The notes: generated from the sequence alone by a model not told the origin. Shown: positions 43,364 to 51,944, numbered from the stretch's first letter. The stretch: DNA of 64,000 nt from Caulobacteraceae bacterium (GCA_947475415.1 CANJLH010000009.1:1-64000), one strand, 5' to 3'. Made by a program: numbers and translations.

Positions 43364-43726
43364 ATGCATCGGCGAAATTTCATTGTTGGTGCCGTCGCGG
43401 TGAGCGCGGCGCTGGTTGCGGGCGCTGCGGCGGCCGACGTGGCGCAGTCGAAGGCGCTCGTCGACCAGGCCAAGACCGCGGGCGTTGTCGGCGAGAAGTC
43501 GGATGGCTTCCTCGGTTTCGTGAGGGCGAGCGGCGGTGACCCTGCTCTGCGAGTGGCGGTCGACGAGATCAACGCCGGCCGCGCGCAGCTTTACCGCGAG
43601 GCGGCCGCGCGCAATGGCGTAACCGCGGCGGCGGCGGGCGCCGCGGCCTTTGAACAGGTGGTCAAGGGCCGACTTAAGCCCGGTGAGTACTTCCAGACCC
43701 CCGAAGGCGGCTGGAACCGCAAATAG
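43364..43726 (+). CDS. ydbL: YdbL-like periplasmic protein (DUF1318)
   Basis: This protein of about 120 residues has a signal peptide ending AAAAD, then SKALVDQAKTAGVVGEKSDGFLG, the DUF1318 core, and EYFQTPEGGWNRK at the end. YdbL modulates assembly of YdbH-YnbE in E. coli. The ATG giving MHRRNFIVG was preferred; a GTG 9 bases upstream is in frame. Last gene of the operon. Confidence 0.85.
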   Translation: MHRRNFIVGAVAVSAALVAGAAAADVAQSKALVDQAKTAGVVGEKSDGFLGFVRASGGDPALRVAVDEINAGRAQLYREAAARNGVTAAAAGAAAFEQVVKGRLKPGEYFQTPEGGWNRK

Positions 43727-43787
43727 CCGAAAAAATTTTCGGGGCGGCCGGAACCGGCTTCTCTCGCTGTTGTTATACGTATGCAGT

Positions 43788-43824
43788 GGCGGCTCAAGAA
43801 CGCCCCCCCGACTTGCGAGCCGCC
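43788..43824. ncRNA. Structured intergenic segment, possible small RNA or 3'UTR element
   Basis: GGCGGCTC (43788-43795) and GAGCCGCC (43817-43824) pair over 8 bases with a C-rich 21-base loop, directly before the terminator hairpin at 43828. Stem plus terminator are the usual end of a small RNA, but could also be the ydbL 3' untranslated region. No promoter is certain. Confidence 0.3.
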
Positions 43825-43827
43825 GGC

Positions 43828-43862
43828 GCCCCGGCCTCCCAGCGAGGCCGGGGCCTTTCTTT
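43828..43862 (+). terminator. Intrinsic terminator after ydbL
   Basis: An 11-base perfect stem (43828-43838 with 43844-43854) with a 5-base loop is followed by CTTTCTTTG. It lies about 100 bases after the ydbL stop codon. Confidence 0.75.
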
Positions 43863-43958
43863 GCGCGGCGTGCGCTGCGCCATCCGGTCAGACTTAGTTA
43901 AGACGTTCGGAGGAACCTCAGGCGCCCATCGGGGTTTGCAGCTTGAAGGGTGTGAATC

Positions 43959-44150
43959 GTGTCACGCACAGACCGAATTAAGGCCGAAGCCCGGGCGCTC
44001 TGGATTGAGACCTTCGGCGAAGCGCCCGCTGAAGGGCTGGGCGGATCGGAAATGCTGCAAATCCTGCTCGACCGCACGGAGCCGGGCCGATACCGGCACC
44101 TGAAAGCCGCCGCGAGGTCACCGAACCTCGTCTTCCCCCGCACAGTTTGA
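43959..44150 (+). CDS. Small hypothetical protein
   Basis: This 63-residue basic protein reads SRTDRIKAEARALWIETFGE with a helical pattern and no membrane segment. GAAGGG lies about 11 bases before the GTG start. I do not recognise it; its position between a terminator and a repeat element, and its charged, genome-like codon use, support a small real gene. Confidence 0.5.
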   Translation: MSRTDRIKAEARALWIETFGEAPAEGLGGSEMLQILLDRTEPGRYRHLKAAARSPNLVFPRTV

Positions 44151-44155
44151 GAAAA

Positions 44156-44259
44156 TTAGAGCGTATTCCGAGGGCCCCAACGGCGCACGGATAAAATGCG
44201 CGAAAAATTCAAACCGCGAATCAGTCATTCTGACCCGGATCGAATGGAACCCGCTCTAG
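44156..44259. repeat. AGAGCG/CGCTCT intergenic repeat, copy 1
   Basis: TAGAGCG at the left and CGCTCTAG at the right bracket about 104 bases. Read on the minus strand it shares CTAGAGCGG, CGCGCATTT and TTTATCCG-like blocks with the copy at 61111. The right end provides the TAG stop codon (complement of 44256-44258) of the small membrane protein gene. The left end begins 6 bases after the stop of the gene at 43959. Confidence 0.65.
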
Positions 44260-44420
44260 CTGAGCAGCATCATTCCGATCGAGAAAACCACCAGGAACCA
44301 CAAGGTGGCGAACCCAACGAAGATTGGCGTGAGGCCTGAATCTGCCTTCGCGACCCTGATCTTGTGCTGCACTTCGGACCGGAGGGTCTGCGTCTCGGCG
44401 TACTGTACTTGTTTGGACAT
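44256..44420 (-). CDS. Small single-pass membrane protein
   Basis: This 54-residue protein starts MSKQVQYAETQTLRSEV and ends with one membrane segment (about 31-52, GLTPIFVGFATLWFLVVFSI). GGGAAGCAGG precedes this ATG; an ATG six codons upstream is possible. The function is unknown. Its stop codon lies inside the adjacent repeat. Confidence 0.6.
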   Translation of the reverse strand: MSKQVQYAETQTLRSEVQHKIRVAKADSGLTPIFVGFATLWFLVVFSIGMMLLS

Positions 44421-44534
44421 GACCTGCTTCCCTGTCATTCCCATCTGATTGTTCCGAAATGGGACAATGCGATTGTGTCTGGCGACACCGTCGCAACTCA
44501 CAGGCCGTGGGGTCACAGGGCATAAGAAGCGAAA

Positions 44535-44561
44535 AGCGCCCCCGGTGGAGCCGAAGGCGCT
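44535..44561 (-). terminator. Candidate terminator of the chorismate-lyase-fold gene
   Basis: AGCGCC and GGCGCT pair around a 15-base loop. On the minus strand the stem is followed by TTTTCGCTTCTT, about 100 bases after the stop at 44662. Confidence 0.45.
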
Positions 44562-44661
44562 CTGTTCCCATCCCCCGACAGGAACGCCATGGCCGCCATC
44601 GGGCGCCCGGCCGCTAATCCTGACGCCTAGATAGCAATTCGATCTGACCGCGAAACTGGCG

Positions 44662-45324
44662 TTATGTCGCAGGTTCCGGCGGCGTCATGAGCAGCAGCCC
44701 ATCCGTATAGGTCTCCACCACCAGACTGAACGGGCGGCCATGGGCGTCGAGCAAGACGGCGCTGTGTTGCAGGATTTCCGCTGGCGGTGTGAACGGCGTG
44801 GCGTTGGCCTGGGGTGGCTGGTCCTCCCAGCCAGGCGGCAAGGGGTCGGTCAGTAATTGCACAGCGAGCGTACGCCGGTGATAGCCGAGGTCGGCCACCA
44901 CCCTGCCGAACGGCGTGTCGGTTTGCTCCAGCAGCTCATTCATCCGCCGAGTCAAACGGTCCGGACGATACCAGTTGTCAGCCCGCGACAGCACCAGATC
45001 GCCGCAAGTCAAGGCGACGCGGCGATACCGCAGCCGCGTCGTGGGGCTGGCGCCGAGCGCCTTGCGCTGCTCGACGCTGGCGGGCTTTGGCGGTCCCGCC
45101 TGCACCTTTGCGGCGATCTTCACTCCCGGTCGCGGGCCATGCCGGTCGCAGAAGCTCTGCAGGACCGCAGTTGCGCTGTCATGGCTGAGCAATTCTGCGT
45201 TCAGCGCTTGCAGACGCGCAAGGGCCTGCAAGCGCTGGACATATCCATCCGGCCAAGGCGCCGCCCCGGCGGAGGGGGCGAGCGACAGGGCGGCGGCGAG
45301 AACGGCGGCGATCATGGCCTGCAT
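44662..45324 (-). CDS. Exported protein with chorismate-lyase-like features
   Basis: This protein of about 220 residues starts with a signal peptide (MQAMIAAVLAAALSLAPSAGA). The mature part has VLSRADNWYRPDRLT, NELLEQTDTPFGRVV, EILQHSAVLLDAHGRPF and VVETYTDGLL, a pattern reminiscent of the UbiC chorismate lyase fold (the residue arrangement of its arginine and the closing glutamate strand). Being exported, it is unlikely to make 4-hydroxybenzoate; the relation is from pattern only. Start chosen for the signal peptide; the frame is open 42 bases further upstream. Confidence 0.6.
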   Translation of the reverse strand: MQAMIAAVLAAALSLAPSAGAAPWPDGYVQRLQALARLQALNAELLSHDSATAVLQSFCDRHGPRPGVKIAAKVQAGPPKPASVEQRKALGASPTTRLRYRRVALTCGDLVLSRADNWYRPDRLTRRMNELLEQTDTPFGRVVADLGYHRRTLAVQLLTDPLPPGWEDQPPQANATPFTPPAEILQHSAVLLDAHGRPFSLVVETYTDGLLLMTPPEPAT

Positions 45325-45372
45325 TTGGCGACTGGGGCGGCCCGGGTCGAGCCCCCTTCCCACCAATTTCGG

Positions 45373-46716
45373 CTAGTCGAGGTACTTCTTGAACCCTTTC
45401 TCGCGCAGCAGCTCATTGTGCCGCGACCACATTTCGGTGGCCTTGCGCCGTTCGGCCATCGGCGGCTCGGGAAGGATCACCGGGCCGTGCTCCTTGCTGG
45501 GCAGGATCACCGTGGCCTCGCAGATGGTGGTCACCGTGTCGCGCTGGTTGGTGGTCTTGACCATCAGGTCGACGAAGCAACGGCCGTCCTCGACCCGCTT
45601 GTTGACCACCTCGCCGGATAGGAACTGCACATCGCCCATGTAGTTGAACTTGCGCACCTCGTCGTACTGGCGGTGGACGAAACCGTCGTCGCCGACCCAG
45701 TCGGTGAGGTAGTGGTGCAGCCAGCTCTCGCGCAAGACAGAATAATCGTAGGCCATGGGGTTGCCGATCTTGCGGGCCCATTCGTTGTTCCAGTGCACTC
45801 GCTGGGACACGTCCGGCACGCCGTACTCGTCCTTGATGTAGAAGTTTCGGATGCGTTGGCGGTTCTTGTGCCACTCGCGCGACCCGCCGATCCGGTAGCC
45901 GTCGGTGATGCCGTAGCCCCCGCCGTGGAAGACGATCAATTCCGTTACGGTGAGCGGCCCCTTGACGTACTGGGGCATCTTGTCGCCCACCTCGACATCT
46001 TCGAAATAGCGGGGTTCGGCGCCGCGACGCTTCTCGTTGGCGTAGATCTCATCGATGCGCTTGATATCGTCGTCGGTGTAGACCGCCGGCTCCAGGGCCG
46101 TGTACTTGCCCTTCTCGGCGGCGGCCTTGCGCTCGGTGTGGATGGCGCGGGTGCGGGCGACGAAGGCGATCTCGCCGCGCTGGTTGAGATTAACCGAGCG
46201 ATTGTAGCGGATCACCGAACGGCCGGCGAACTCCGAGGGTTTTTCGTCCACGGCCGCCGTGCCGCCGTATCCGTGCAGGGTGTCATCCACAAAGATCGGC
46301 TTGTACCAATACTTGTCAGCCCCAGCGACGAACACATGGATGCCGCGGAACAGGCTGCGCGTGCGGTGGGCCAGGTCGGCGTCCATAGGATCGCCGAGCA
46401 TCCCGGAGTGAAGGATCTGGGCCATGGAGCCCGGTGCGATCTGGCCGCCCCAACGGGTGCCCAGGGCGTAGTTGGGGTCCCAATAAAGCGGGTTATCGTC
46501 GCCGATCGAATAGGTCCAACGTTTGATACCGGACTGGCTGGCGCCGCCGTTCCAGGACAGTTCGCCGGAGCTGCGGGCGACATCGACGCCGATCAGTTCG
46601 CGGGCCAGCGCAATGTCCTCATCCTTGATGGTCCACTGCTGGGCCTTCTCGATATCCTTGGCGACCTGTTCCTTGATGGCCTCGGCCTTGTTCGTGTCGG
46701 TAATGCTTTCTGACAT
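45373..46716 (-). CDS. Double hot-dog acyl dehydratase (MaoC/FAS1-like)
   Basis: This 447-residue protein has two hot-dog halves. The N-terminal half shows the hydratase layout YSIGDDNPLYWDPNYA and GQIAPGSMA; the C-terminal half begins YFEDVEVGDKMPQYV, the usual MaoC start, and continues GGSREWHKNRQ. It should hydrate or dehydrate an acyl-CoA. It is divergent from the SDR gene at 46880, which could use the 3-hydroxy product. The sequence is longer than single MaoC proteins, as expected of fused double hot-dogs. Confidence 0.82.
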   Translation of the reverse strand: MSESITDTNKAEAIKEQVAKDIEKAQQWTIKDEDIALARELIGVDVARSSGELSWNGGASQSGIKRWTYSIGDDNPLYWDPNYALGTRWGGQIAPGSMAQILHSGMLGDPMDADLAHRTRSLFRGIHVFVAGADKYWYKPIFVDDTLHGYGGTAAVDEKPSEFAGRSVIRYNRSVNLNQRGEIAFVARTRAIHTERKAAAEKGKYTALEPAVYTDDDIKRIDEIYANEKRRGAEPRYFEDVEVGDKMPQYVKGPLTVTELIVFHGGGYGITDGYRIGGSREWHKNRQRIRNFYIKDEYGVPDVSQRVHWNNEWARKIGNPMAYDYSVLRESWLHHYLTDWVGDDGFVHRQYDEVRKFNYMGDVQFLSGEVVNKRVEDGRCFVDLMVKTTNQRDTVTTICEATVILPSKEHGPVILPEPPMAERRKATEMWSRHNELLREKGFKKYLD

Positions 46717-46879
46717 ATCGGTCTCGCTGCTGGCGGCCGGCGATCTCCCCGTGGGGCCGGCGAACTATTCAATCCGGCGATCGTAGCCGCCCGGACGAGG
46801 CGCCGACAAACGGAAACTCCAACCGATCGACTTGACGCCATGGGGCTCTGCGGGCAGGCCTGAGCCGGGAGGAGACAGC

Positions 46880-47656
46880 ATGGACCCCAGGGACAAGGTC
46901 GCCATCGTCACCGGCGCCAGCCGCGGCATCGGCCGCCAGATCGCCCTGGCGCTCGCCCGGCGCGGCGCCAAGGTGGTGGTGGCTGCGCGCACCACCGAAC
47001 AGAAGGGCCGCCTGCCCGGCGCCATCGGTGAAACCTTGGCGGAGATCAAGGCCGCCGGCGGGACCGCCATCGCCGTGCAGACCGATGTCAGCCTTCCCGA
47101 AGACTGCGAGCGGCTGGTGGACCAGACCATCCACGCCTTCGGGCGCGTGGACATTTTGGTCAACAACGCCGCCGACACCCGCGGCGTGCGCGACCCCATC
47201 GAATCCTATCCCCGGGATGTCTGGCTGCGCCAGTTCGACGCCAACCTGCACAGCCAGTTCAACCTGATCGCGCTGGCCGTCCCGCACATGAAGGCCCAGG
47301 GCGGCGGGGTGATCATCAATTTCACCTCCGGCGACGGCGACATCAAGGACTACCGCTACGACCCCGACGCCCCGCCCCGGCCCCTGGGCTCAATGATCGG
47401 CTACGCCACCACCAAGGCGGCGATTTCGCGGTTCACCAATGCGCTCGCCCCCGAACTGGCGGCGTCAAATATCGCCCTGGTCGCCATCGACCCCGGCTTC
47501 ACCCGCACGGAACTGGTGGACCTGATGGGCGAGCGCGGACTTGTGGACGCCGACCAGGCCCACTCCACCGACCTGCCGGTGAACCGCGTCCTCGAAGTGA
47601 TCACCGCCGAGGAGCCCCGCACCTACGCCGGCCAGATCCTGCGGATGATCAAGTAG
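46880..47656 (+). CDS. SDR family oxidoreductase
   Basis: This protein of about 258 residues starts MDPRDKVAIVTGASRGIG, preceded by GGGAGGAGACAGC, a strong ribosome site that decides the start. NNAADTRG, catalytic Ser in INFTSGD and YATTKAAI are present, with AARTTE after strand 2 (Arg) suggesting NADPH. An insertion GDIKDYRYDPDAP between the Ser and Tyr is unusual for the family. Paired divergently with the hot-dog dehydratase. Confidence 0.9.
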   Translation: MDPRDKVAIVTGASRGIGRQIALALARRGAKVVVAARTTEQKGRLPGAIGETLAEIKAAGGTAIAVQTDVSLPEDCERLVDQTIHAFGRVDILVNNAADTRGVRDPIESYPRDVWLRQFDANLHSQFNLIALAVPHMKAQGGGVIINFTSGDGDIKDYRYDPDAPPRPLGSMIGYATTKAAISRFTNALAPELAASNIALVAIDPGFTRTELVDLMGERGLVDADQAHSTDLPVNRVLEVITAEEPRTYAGQILRMIK

Positions 47657-48169
47657 GGCTGGGCGAAGCCAGACCGGCCTATGGCGCGGCGTCGGGCGAT
47701 CAAGGTGCTAACGACCTGCGCCAAAAAGTTCAAATCGACAGCACCTTGGCGCGACATATCGTCATGTTATTTCAGTAAGTTAAGCTCTACCGGGTGTAGG
47801 CGCTGCTTTCGGCTAGTCGGCGTTTTTCGAGGTGCGAACAGCACCATGGCGCAACGGCGTCGGACACCCTGAAGATGATCAGATGAGATCGGAGTCGCCG
47901 CCCGGCGCAGACGGGACGCGCCCGGCGACGGGGTGAAGATCTGTTGGACATGTCAAAGACCGTCGCGACGCCGGCGACCGATCGCGCCCCAAGTCGGGGT
48001 TCCGGCGCCGGGGCATCCTATCACGGCCTGGGCGCCGGGTGAAGAACAAAACAGGAATATTTATGGGTCGCGGGAACCGGCCGTCCGGTGGACTTGGAAT
48101 TTTTTCGCGGGAAACGACGCGTTTGACGCCCTATTCGCAAGTCGGTCTGGGTGGAGCGGTACAGCGGCC
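47657..48169. other. Gene-poor intergenic region with repeated motif
   Basis: This stretch of about 510 bases has no gene I can support. It contains CAAGGTGCT (47701-47709) and its complement AGCACCTTG (47740-47748), and an 18-base motif ACAGCACC(T/A)TGGCGC occurring at 47738 and 47838, exactly 100 bases apart with two mismatches. It may be a remnant of a lost gene or an unknown RNA. Confidence 0.5.
47738..47855. repeat. Direct repeat pair at 100-base spacing
   Basis: Copies at 47738-47755 and 47838-47855 match in 16 of 18 positions. The first copy overlaps the right arm of an inverted repeat. Confidence 0.55.
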
Positions 48170-48409
48170 CTAGGCGACCCGGTCCAGCCGGTCGGCGATC
48201 GACATCTTGATCAGGGCCTGGCGGGTGACGCCACGCCGCTGGGCCTCGATGTCCAGGCGACGGACCATCTGGTCGGTGAAGTCGATGTTCGCGCGGCGCT
48301 TTGCCAACCCAGGCCGGCGGGCGGTGGAACAGTCCACATGGGCGCTGACGTCCTCGCCGTCGTCAAAGGCGGTGTCGAACGCCTTGGCGTCAATCGTCTT
48401 GGTGTTCAT
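48170..48409 (-). CDS. brnA: BrnA-type antitoxin
   Basis: This 79-residue protein ends in the ribbon-helix-helix region RANIDFTDQMVRRLDIEAQRRG, the BrnA signature, and binds DNA as a dimer while neutralising BrnT. The N-terminus MNTKTIDAKAFDTAFDDGED is acidic, as in toxin-binding parts. It overlaps the end of the BrnT gene by 20 bases and is translated after it, the normal toxin-first order of this system. Confidence 0.88.
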   Translation of the reverse strand: MNTKTIDAKAFDTAFDDGEDVSAHVDCSTARRPGLAKRRANIDFTDQMVRRLDIEAQRRGVTRQALIKMSIADRLDRVA

Positions 48410-48656
48410 ATCGCTTCACCTCCTCGTCCCGTGAGCGGCGGACCGAGATGATCCGGGTCGCCTCGCCGCGCGCCGTGACGACCGCCGTCCAGAGTTTTCC
48501 GGCGATCCGTGCGATCACCAACTGGCGTAGCTCACTCAGGAATCGCGTATCGACCACCAGTCGCAGGTCATCGCTCCATAGCGCCTGAGCCGCCTCGAAA
48601 TCGATCCCATGCTTGGCGAGGTTGACCGCGATCTTGTCGGGATCGAATTCGAACAT
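48390..48656 (-). CDS. brnT: BrnT-type ribonuclease toxin
   Basis: This protein of about 88 residues starts MFEFDPDKIAVNLAKHGIDF, the family opening, and has RIISVRRSRDEEVKRYE at its end, matching the RIISAR-x-A motif region. BrnT is an mRNA-cleaving, RelE-like toxin induced by stress. The start was chosen to match the family; the frame is open far upstream. BrnT and BrnA usually repress their own promoter, which should lie in 48657-48884 facing the Mrr gene. Confidence 0.88.
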   Translation of the reverse strand: MFEFDPDKIAVNLAKHGIDFEAAQALWSDDLRLVVDTRFLSELRQLVIARIAGKLWTAVVTARGEATRIISVRRSRDEEVKRYEHQDD

Positions 48657-48884
48657 GCGGGAAGAAGGTGCGGAAACGGTATTATTTCTGGCCCTTCTAA
48701 GCGCGAAGTTCTGCCGACATGCAAATGACGATTCGTGTCTTATGTGATGGTGTAGCTCGGCGGCAGCCGCAGCACTCGCAAAGCGGCCGAGCGCAGCCAA
48801 AGTGCAGGTGCGCAGGCGTTGGGCAGGAGTATCGTCGCTCTGAACTGATTGAGCGCCCTATTCGATTGACCAGGAGATGGATGA

Positions 48885-49793
48885 GTGAGTCGGACGCAAG
48901 GTCCCCAGTTCGTGGGTTGGTTCGCGCCGCTACTGGAAGCGCTGCGAGAACTCGGTGATAGCGGCCGCCCCAAGGAGGTAAGCGCAAGAATTGCGGAGCG
49001 GCTTGGCGTGTCCGACGAAGAGCTCAATGCCACCAACAAGAACGGGCTCTCACGCTTTGACAACCAGGTTGCCTGGGCCAGATTCTATCTGGCGCGCGCG
49101 GGCCTGATTGATACCTCCCAGCGCGGTGTATGGACCCTCACCGAGGAGGGCAGACGGACGATGCTCGATTCCCAAGGAGCACTGGAGGTGTTCCAACGCG
49201 TTCAGCGCGCCATCCGCGAGGAGAAAGTCGCTGACCCGACTCTGGGGCCGCTCAGATTTGGGAGCGATATTCATGACGAAGCCATCCAAGTGGATGCAGA
49301 TTCAGAGTATAATCCTAAAGAATCAACATTTTATAGTGAAATGATTCATACTCTTCAAGCCCTTTCTCCGAGTGGGTTTGAGCATCCATGCAAAAAACTG
49401 TTACGAGAAGTGGGATTTGAGGAGGTGCATGTGACTGGAAAATCCAGTGACGGCGGCATCGATGGATTTGGAATACTTCGAACCAACCCATTTGTTGCAG
49501 ATAGAGTATTATTTCAGTGCAAGAGGTACACTAAACAAGTTTCTCCTGCTTACATTCGTGAATTCCGAGGGGCGATGGCCAATCGGGTAAATCGCGGAAT
49601 ATTCTTGGCTACCAGCACGTTCAGCGCAGAGGCAAGGCGGGAAGCAAGCCGCGAAGGCGCTGCACCCATCGAGCTTGTAGATCTGGACGCTCTGATTAAC
49701 TTACTGGAAGAGCTCGGTCTTGGCGTGACGAAGCGAACCGTACTTAGCGTGGATGCGGAATTCTTCCGTGACTACTTGCCTGAGAAGCCATAG
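48885..49793 (+). CDS. Mrr-type restriction endonuclease
   Basis: This 302-residue protein has an N-terminal winged-helix (Mrr_N, about 8-95; FDNQVAWARFYLARAGLI, WTLTEEGR) and a C-terminal Mrr catalytic domain of the PD-(D/E)xK fold with Asp193 in SSDGGIDGFG and Gln211-Cys-Lys213 in LFQCKRY. Such enzymes cut DNA with foreign methylation. AGGAG precedes the GTG start. The middle part (roughly 49250-49560) is clearly richer in A and T than the surroundings, a sign of acquisition. No partner methyltransferase is adjacent, as expected for methylation-dependent cutters. Confidence 0.9.
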   Translation: MSRTQGPQFVGWFAPLLEALRELGDSGRPKEVSARIAERLGVSDEELNATNKNGLSRFDNQVAWARFYLARAGLIDTSQRGVWTLTEEGRRTMLDSQGALEVFQRVQRAIREEKVADPTLGPLRFGSDIHDEAIQVDADSEYNPKESTFYSEMIHTLQALSPSGFEHPCKKLLREVGFEEVHVTGKSSDGGIDGFGILRTNPFVADRVLFQCKRYTKQVSPAYIREFRGAMANRVNRGIFLATSTFSAEARREASREGAAPIELVDLDALINLLEELGLGVTKRTVLSVDAEFFRDYLPEKP

Positions 49794-49881
49794 GCGCTTT
49801 GTAAGCAGTTGGTCGTTGCGCCGCCTACCGCTTCGGTCTTGAACCCAGGCGTTAATCGGAAATCGAAGTGGGTACGCCCCC

Positions 49882-50883
49882 CTACGCCACCCGCACCCGC
49901 GCCGTACTCTCCGGCAGATCCGACCCGAACGCCCGCTGGTAGAACTCCGCCACCGTACCGCGCTCAAGTTCGTCGCATTTGTTCAAGAAGGTCATGCGGA
50001 AGGCCAGGCCGATGTCGCCGTTGAAGATGTCGGCGTTCTGGGCCCAGGTGATCACGGTTCTGGGACTCATCACCGTGGAGATGTCCCCGTTCATGAAGGC
50101 GTTGCGGGTCATGTCGGCCACCCGCACCATGGCCGCGATGGTGCGCTTGCCCTCGGTGGTGTTGTAGCCGGGCGCCTTGGCCAGCACGATCTCGGCCTCC
50201 ACGTCGTGGGCCAGGTAGTTGAGGGTGGTGACGATGGACCAGCGGTCCATCTGGCCCTGATTGATCTGTTGGGTGCCGTGATAGAGGCCGGTGGTGTCGC
50301 CAAGGCCGATGGTGTTGGTGGTGGAGAACAGGCGGAACCAGGGGTTGGGCCGGATCACCCGGTTCTGGTCCAGCAGGGTCAGCTTGCCCTGCGCCTCCAG
50401 CACCCGCTGGATCACGAACATCACGTCCGGGCGGCCGGCGTCATATTCGTCGAACACCAGGGCGATGGGCCGCTGGATCGCCCAGGGCAGCATGCCTTCC
50501 CGGAACTCGGTGACCTGCTTGCCGTCCTTGAGCACGATGGCGTCCTTGCCCACCAGGTCGATCCGGCTGACGTGACTGTCCAGGTTCACCCGCACCAGAG
50601 GCCAGTTGAGCCGCGCCGCCACCTGCTCGATGTGGGTCGATTTACCAGTGCCGTGATAGCCCTGGACCATGACCCGCCGGTCGTAGGCGAACCCGGCGCA
50701 GATGGCCTTGGTGGTCTCCGGATCGAACTTATAGGCCTCGTCAAAGTCCGGCACATGGGAGTCGCGCTCGCTGAACGCCGGCACCTCCATGTCGAAATCA
50801 ACCCCGAAGGTCTCACGGACGGAGACCTTCCGGTCGGGGACGAGGGCGGCGAGCTTGTCGTCTGTGGCGTCGAACGCAGTCAT
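49882..50883 (-). CDS. cobS: Cobaltochelatase AAA+ subunit CobS
   Basis: This ATPase of about 333 residues powers cobalt insertion in aerobic cobalamin synthesis with CobN and CobT. Walker A is GYHGTGKST (75-83), Walker B LVFDEYD (142-148), and the sensor region includes LFSTTNTIG. The start [10 protein letters not shown] is typical of the family; upstream in-frame codons exist. CobT is not visible next to it. It is followed, in transcription order, by nothing; the J-domain gene lies 89 bases upstream. Confidence 0.9.
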   Translation of the reverse strand: MTAFDATDDKLAALVPDRKVSVRETFGVDFDMEVPAFSERDSHVPDFDEAYKFDPETTKAICAGFAYDRRVMVQGYHGTGKSTHIEQVAARLNWPLVRVNLDSHVSRIDLVGKDAIVLKDGKQVTEFREGMLPWAIQRPIALVFDEYDAGRPDVMFVIQRVLEAQGKLTLLDQNRVIRPNPWFRLFSTTNTIGLGDTTGLYHGTQQINQGQMDRWSIVTTLNYLAHDVEAEIVLAKAPGYNTTEGKRTIAAMVRVADMTRNAFMNGDISTVMSPRTVITWAQNADIFNGDIGLAFRMTFLNKCDELERGTVAEFYQRAFGSDLPESTARVRVA

Positions 50884-50972
50884 GGCGGGTCCGCTTACAG
50901 GGTTATGGCGGCGATGAAAACGCCTGTTCAGCAACGCTTGCGCATTCAAACCCTGAACGGACGCGGCCCGCG

Positions 50973-51611
50973 CTAGACCATGCCCGCCTTGCGCAGCGCC
51001 TGATAGGCGCGGATCACCCGCTGCAGCCGGCCCTCAGCGGAGCGGTCGCCGCCGTTGGCGTCGGGGTGGCAGCGCTTGACCAGTTCGGTGTAGCGGGCGC
51101 GGATTGCGGGACCCTCGGCGGTGTCGTCCAGGTCCAGGTCGGCCAGGGCGGTGCGCTCGATCTTGCCCAGCCGTCGCGCGGGTTCGGGTTTGCCGGCGTT
51201 GTTGCCGAACAGGTTGAAGGGGTCGCGGAAGTTCCCAACGCCGGCCCTGGCGCGAGACGCCCCGTTCTCCCGGCTGTTGGCCGAGGCCTTGAAATCCCAG
51301 GTCGGCCGACCGCCAGTGAAAGATTCCTCACGTTGACGGGCGCGGATTTCACCCTCGCTCATGCCGGCGAAGAAATTCCAGCTGCGATTGTAGTCGGCGG
51401 CGTGCGGCTGACAGAACCAGTAGTGGTCGTTCAGCATGTCCCGGCCCTTGGGCGCACGCGCCGTGGCGGCGCGGCGGCATCCGGGGTTGTCGCAGGCCCG
51501 CTCGCCCGGCTTTAACGCATGGACATCCTGCGCCTGCGCCGCCTCATCAGCAGAGGGCGGCCGCACGCGGATGTCGACGAACTTCGGGCGGTATTGAAAC
51601 GCTTGCGCCAT
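50973..51611 (-). CDS. J-domain protein with C-terminal HPD and Cys/His site
   Basis: This protein of about 212 residues has its J domain at the C-terminus with HPD at 182-184 ([18 protein letters not shown]), so it activates a DnaK-type partner. An N-terminal part has Cys40, Cys45, Cys67 and His70, which could bind zinc. The alphaproteobacterial neighbours CobS and BolA are conserved with it. The [13 protein letters not shown] was chosen; BolA is divergent from it. Confidence 0.85.
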   Translation of the reverse strand: MAQAFQYRPKFVDIRVRPPSADEAAQAQDVHALKPGERACDNPGCRRAATARAPKGRDMLNDHYWFCQPHAADYNRSWNFFAGMSEGEIRARQREESFTGGRPTWDFKASANSRENGASRARAGVGNFRDPFNLFGNNAGKPEPARRLGKIERTALADLDLDDTAEGPAIRARYTELVKRCHPDANGGDRSAEGRLQRVIRAYQALRKAGMV

Positions 51612-51655
51612 GGCCCGATTATGAGGATCACAAAACCCCTTTTCCAGAATTGAAG

Positions 51656-51937
51656 ATGCGGCCAATGGGCGCCATATTCGAAACGATTTCCCAAAAATTA
51701 TCCGCCGCCTTCCAGCCCTCGCGGCTGGAGGTTGAAGATGATTCGGCCCGGCACGCCGGCCACGCAGGCGCCAGCGGCGGCGGCGAGAGTCACTTCAACG
51801 TGACCATCGAGGCCGAACAGTTCCGCGGCCTGTCCAAGGTCGCCCGCCAGCGACTCATCTACCGCGCCCTGGCTGATGAACTGGCGGGACCCGTCCACGC
51901 CCTTTCGCTGCGGGCCCTGGCGCCGGGGGAGCCCTAG
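51656..51937 (+). CDS. bolA: BolA family protein
   Basis: This protein of about 93 residues has the BolA fold (LEVEDDSARHAGH, ESHFNVTIEAEQFRGL, RQRLIYRALADEL). BolA works with monothiol glutaredoxin in iron-sulfur handling and responds to stress. Three close start codons (TTG 51650, ATG 51656, ATG 51665) compete. It is divergent from the J-domain gene, overlapping its 5' leader, and is followed by a 28-base palindrome. Confidence 0.88.
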   Translation: MRPMGAIFETISQKLSAAFQPSRLEVEDDSARHAGHAGASGGGESHFNVTIEAEQFRGLSKVARQRLIYRALADELAGPVHALSLRALAPGEP

Positions 51938-51944
51938 CCCCTTA

